The translations under genes were made by a program, and so were the position numbers. A stretch of DNA of 64,000 nt, from contig NC_134846.1 in assembly GCF_965363235.1 (NCBI RefSeq), forward strand, positions 72,824,724-72,888,723. Direction: 5' to 3'. The DNA comes from Mytilus galloprovincialis (Eukaryota > Mollusca > Bivalvia > Mytilida > Mytilidae). The notes under the pieces are model-generated. The model was not told the DNA's origin. It saw nothing but the letters and a program-made list of their open reading frames with translations, and ran no database searches. Positions 61,901 to 64,000 of this stretch are shown one piece after another; the stretch's first letter is position 1; each line of letters starts with the position of its first letter.

Positions 61901-63608
61901 ACCAGAGGAAGAGGTACTTATTGCCTTTAAAATGGCCCATAGCACTTATACCCTAGACCCGTACGAGTTTGTCAGTAGAGGGTTCAAAGGGGGGATATGG
62001 TATCCCGGATACAACGAATTCGAACTGAACTATTGCCGGCTGGCCAAACTAAGAGATTCTCCACATCGACCATTATACCAGAGGTAGAGGTTGGTATTGC
62101 CTCTAAAATGGCCCATAGCACTTATGCCCTAGACCCGTACGAGTTAGTCAGAAAAGGATAAGGGGGGTACCCTGGTATATCACAAATTCGATAATGAACT
62201 ATTGCCGGCTGGCCAAACGAAGAGATTCTCCACGTGGGCAATGATACCAGAGGAAGAGGTACTTATTGCCTTTAAAATGGCCCATAGCACTTATACCCTA
62301 GACCCGTACGAGTTTGTCAGTAGAGGGTTCAAAGGGGGGATATGGTATCCCGGATACAACGAATTCGAACTGAACTATTGCCGGCTGGCCAAACTAAGAG
62401 ATTCTCCACATCGACCATTATACCAGAGGTAGAGGTTGGTATTGCCTCTAAAATGGCCCATAGCACTTATGCCCTAGACCCGTACGAGTTAGTCAGAAAA
62501 GGATAAGGGGGGTACCCTGGTATATCACAAATTCGATAATGAACTATTGCCGGCTGGCCAAACGAAGAGATTCTCCACGTGGGCAATGATACCAGAGGAA
62601 GAGGTACTTATTGCCTTTAAAATGGCCCATAGCACTTATACCCTAGACCCGTACGAGTTTGTCAGTAGAGGGTTCAAAGGGGGGATATGGTATCCCGGAT
62701 ACAACGAATTCGAACTGAACTATTGCCGGCTGGCCAAACTAAGAGATTCTCCACATCGACCATTATACCAGAGGTAGAGGTTGGTATTGCCTCTAAAATG
62801 GCCCATAGCACTTATGCCCTAGACCCGTACGAGTTAGTCAGAAAAGGATAAGGGGGGTACCCTGGTATATCACAAATTCGAAAATGAACTATTGCCGGCT
62901 GGCCAAACGAAGAGATTCTCCACGTGGGCAATGATACCAGAGGAAGAGGTACTTATTGCCTTTAAAATGGCCCATAGCACTTATACCCTAGACCCGTACG
63001 AGTTTGTCAGTAGAGGGTTCAAAGGGGGGATATGGTATCCCGGATACAACGAATTCGAACTGAACTATTGCCGGCTGGCCAAACTAAGAGATTCTCCACA
63101 TCGACCATTATACCAGAGGTAGAGGTTGGTATTGCCTCTAAAATGGCCCATAGCACTTATGCCCTAGACCCGTACGAGTTACTCAGAAAAGGATAAGGGG
63201 GGTACCCTGGTATATCACAAATTCGAAAATGCACTATTGCCGGCTGGCCAAACGAAGAGATTCTCCACGTGGGCAATGATACCAGAGGAAGAGGTACTTA
63301 TTGGCTTTAAAATGGCCCATAGCATTTATACCCTAGACACGTACGATTTTGTCAGTAAAGGGTTAATAGGGGGATATGGTGTCACGGTATACAACGAATT
63401 CGATCTGAATTATTGCCGGCTGGCCAAACTATGAGATTCTCCACGTGGGCCATTATACCAGTGGTAGAGGTAGGCATTTCCTCTAAAATGGCCCATAAGA
63501 ATCATGCCCTAGACCTGTGCAAATTTGTCAGCAGACGGTTTAAAGGGGGATATAGTATCCCGGTGTACAAAGAAGTCAAAATGAAATATTGCCAGCTGAC
63601 CGACTAAG
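46916..63608. repeat. Satellite DNA array, 345-bp dimeric unit, about 48 copies
   Basis: Unit of 345 bp = monomer A (176 bp, e.g. 47016-47191) + monomer B (169 bp, e.g. 47192-47360). A and B are clearly related (both start 'gaactattgccggctggcc' and share 'aaaatggcccatagcactta' and 'gacccgtacgagtt'). Units are almost base-identical for 16 kb. The array starts abruptly in a B monomer at about 46916. Mytilus is known to have satellites of about 170 bp (ApaI family); identity with those cannot be judged here. Confidence 0.97.
47168..47184 (-). promoter_or_regulatory. CENP-B-box-like site in monomer A (first of about 47)
   Basis: Minus strand reads ATTCGTTGTATCCGGGA, fitting the essential pattern nTTCGnnnnAnnCGGGn at all nine fixed positions and 13 of 17 bases of the human box. 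It recurs every 345 bp through the A monomers; in B monomers the CCCG part is CCCT, and in the last A-like monomer (from 63237) it is CACG. Confidence 0.75.
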
Positions 63609-63985
63609 ATAATATAAACGTGGACCATATTAGCAGAGGTAGAGGTAGCCATTGCCTTTGAGATGGACCATAGCACTAACCCTGATTGCGTTGTCAAACA
63701 TATCAGATGTATGGAATAATGTTGCCTCGAAAATTACCCATGGTTCTTATGTCCTAGACCCGTACCTGTTGAACAGCAAAGGGAAGTACTCTTGTATATC
63801 ACAAAGACCAAACTAAGAGTTTCTCCTTGTGGGCTAACAAAAAGATTAGCCTAGGTGTTTTCTCTAAAAAGGCCCATGTATCGTATATCATAGATCCGTA
63901 CGTATTGGTAGGAAAAGGGTAAGGGAAGTACTCTTGTATATCAAAATATTCAAACATACTTTTACTTGCTGGTCATTTTAAAGGT
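63237..63985. repeat. Decayed satellite monomers at the array edge
   Basis: From 63237 the monomers diverge step by step: changed bases and small indels to about 63608, then only islands such as 'cctagacccgtac' and 'agtactcttgtatatca' to about 63970. Typical of an old array edge. The window ends inside or just past it. Confidence 0.85.
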
Positions 63986-64000
63986 AATTAGTACCTTAAC

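Noticed and set aside
47022..63122. Forty-seven identical 76-codon open frames (MPAGQTKRF...) in the satellite
   Set aside because: They recur because the 345-bp unit recurs, lack any start or promoter context, and the identity includes the non-coding part of the unit. They are shadows of the repeat. The 66-codon frame at 50612-50812 arises from one T-to-C change in one unit.
46916..63608. CRISPR-like array
   Set aside because: The whole 345-bp unit is repeated with no variable spacers, in a eukaryotic genome; it is satellite DNA.

Overview
This is a eukaryotic, AT-rich, intron-rich and repeat-rich window that looks like a bivalve mollusc, most likely a marine mussel (Mytilus-like). The basis is GT-AG introns in two long genes, an ABCC (MRP) transporter and a ZSWIM/MULE protein of animal type, and many dispersed repeats of a style I recall from mussel DNA (cores such as 'ggtatgattgccaatgagac' and 'acgccagacgcgcgtttcg'). 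The species call is an inference; no search was run.

Layout. 1-15.3 kb: three small intronless paralogues of an unrecognised family (293-1108 +, 4637-5275 -, 11787-12452 -), sharing a C-terminal PTVSS...R.W block, among dispersed repeats and small inverted-repeat elements. 15389-28062 (-): a complete ABCC/MRP-type ABC transporter that I spliced into 28 exons (27 firm plus a tentative first exon). It gives an uninterrupted frame of about 1447 codons with TMD0-TMD1-NBD1-TMD2-NBD2. The histidine of the NBD1 H-loop is replaced by asparagine. 30847-42624: an apparently complete 11.8-kb Mutator-like (MULE) DNA transposon. It has 59-bp terminal inverted repeats with 3 mismatches, exact 9-bp target-site duplications (aaaattata) on both sides, and inside it a 12-exon gene on the minus strand (33855-42511). 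Joined, that gene gives a 1206-codon open frame with a FAR1/ZSWIM3-like N-terminus, an RNase-H-like transposase core with candidate D-D-E, a SWIM zinc finger and a C-terminal PHD-like zinc finger. 42694-43431: a 27-bp minisatellite starting about 60 bp outside the transposon. 43.5-46.9 kb: dispersed repeats and a foldback element. 46916-63608: a highly homogeneous satellite array with a 345-bp unit, itself a dimer of about 176- and 169-bp monomers, in about 48 copies, running into decayed monomers to the end of the window.

Two items stand out. First, the intact MULE carries a many-exon ZSWIM-type transposase, and its ends are built from tandem palindromes. Second, in the satellite one of the two alternating monomers carries a 17-bp site that fits all nine essential positions of the CENP-B box, while the other monomer has a broken version. 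This resembles the organisation of primate alphoid centromeric DNA and makes the array a candidate centromeric or pericentromeric satellite. The ABC transporter looks like an ordinary host export pump apart from the NBD1 change and a short TMD0.
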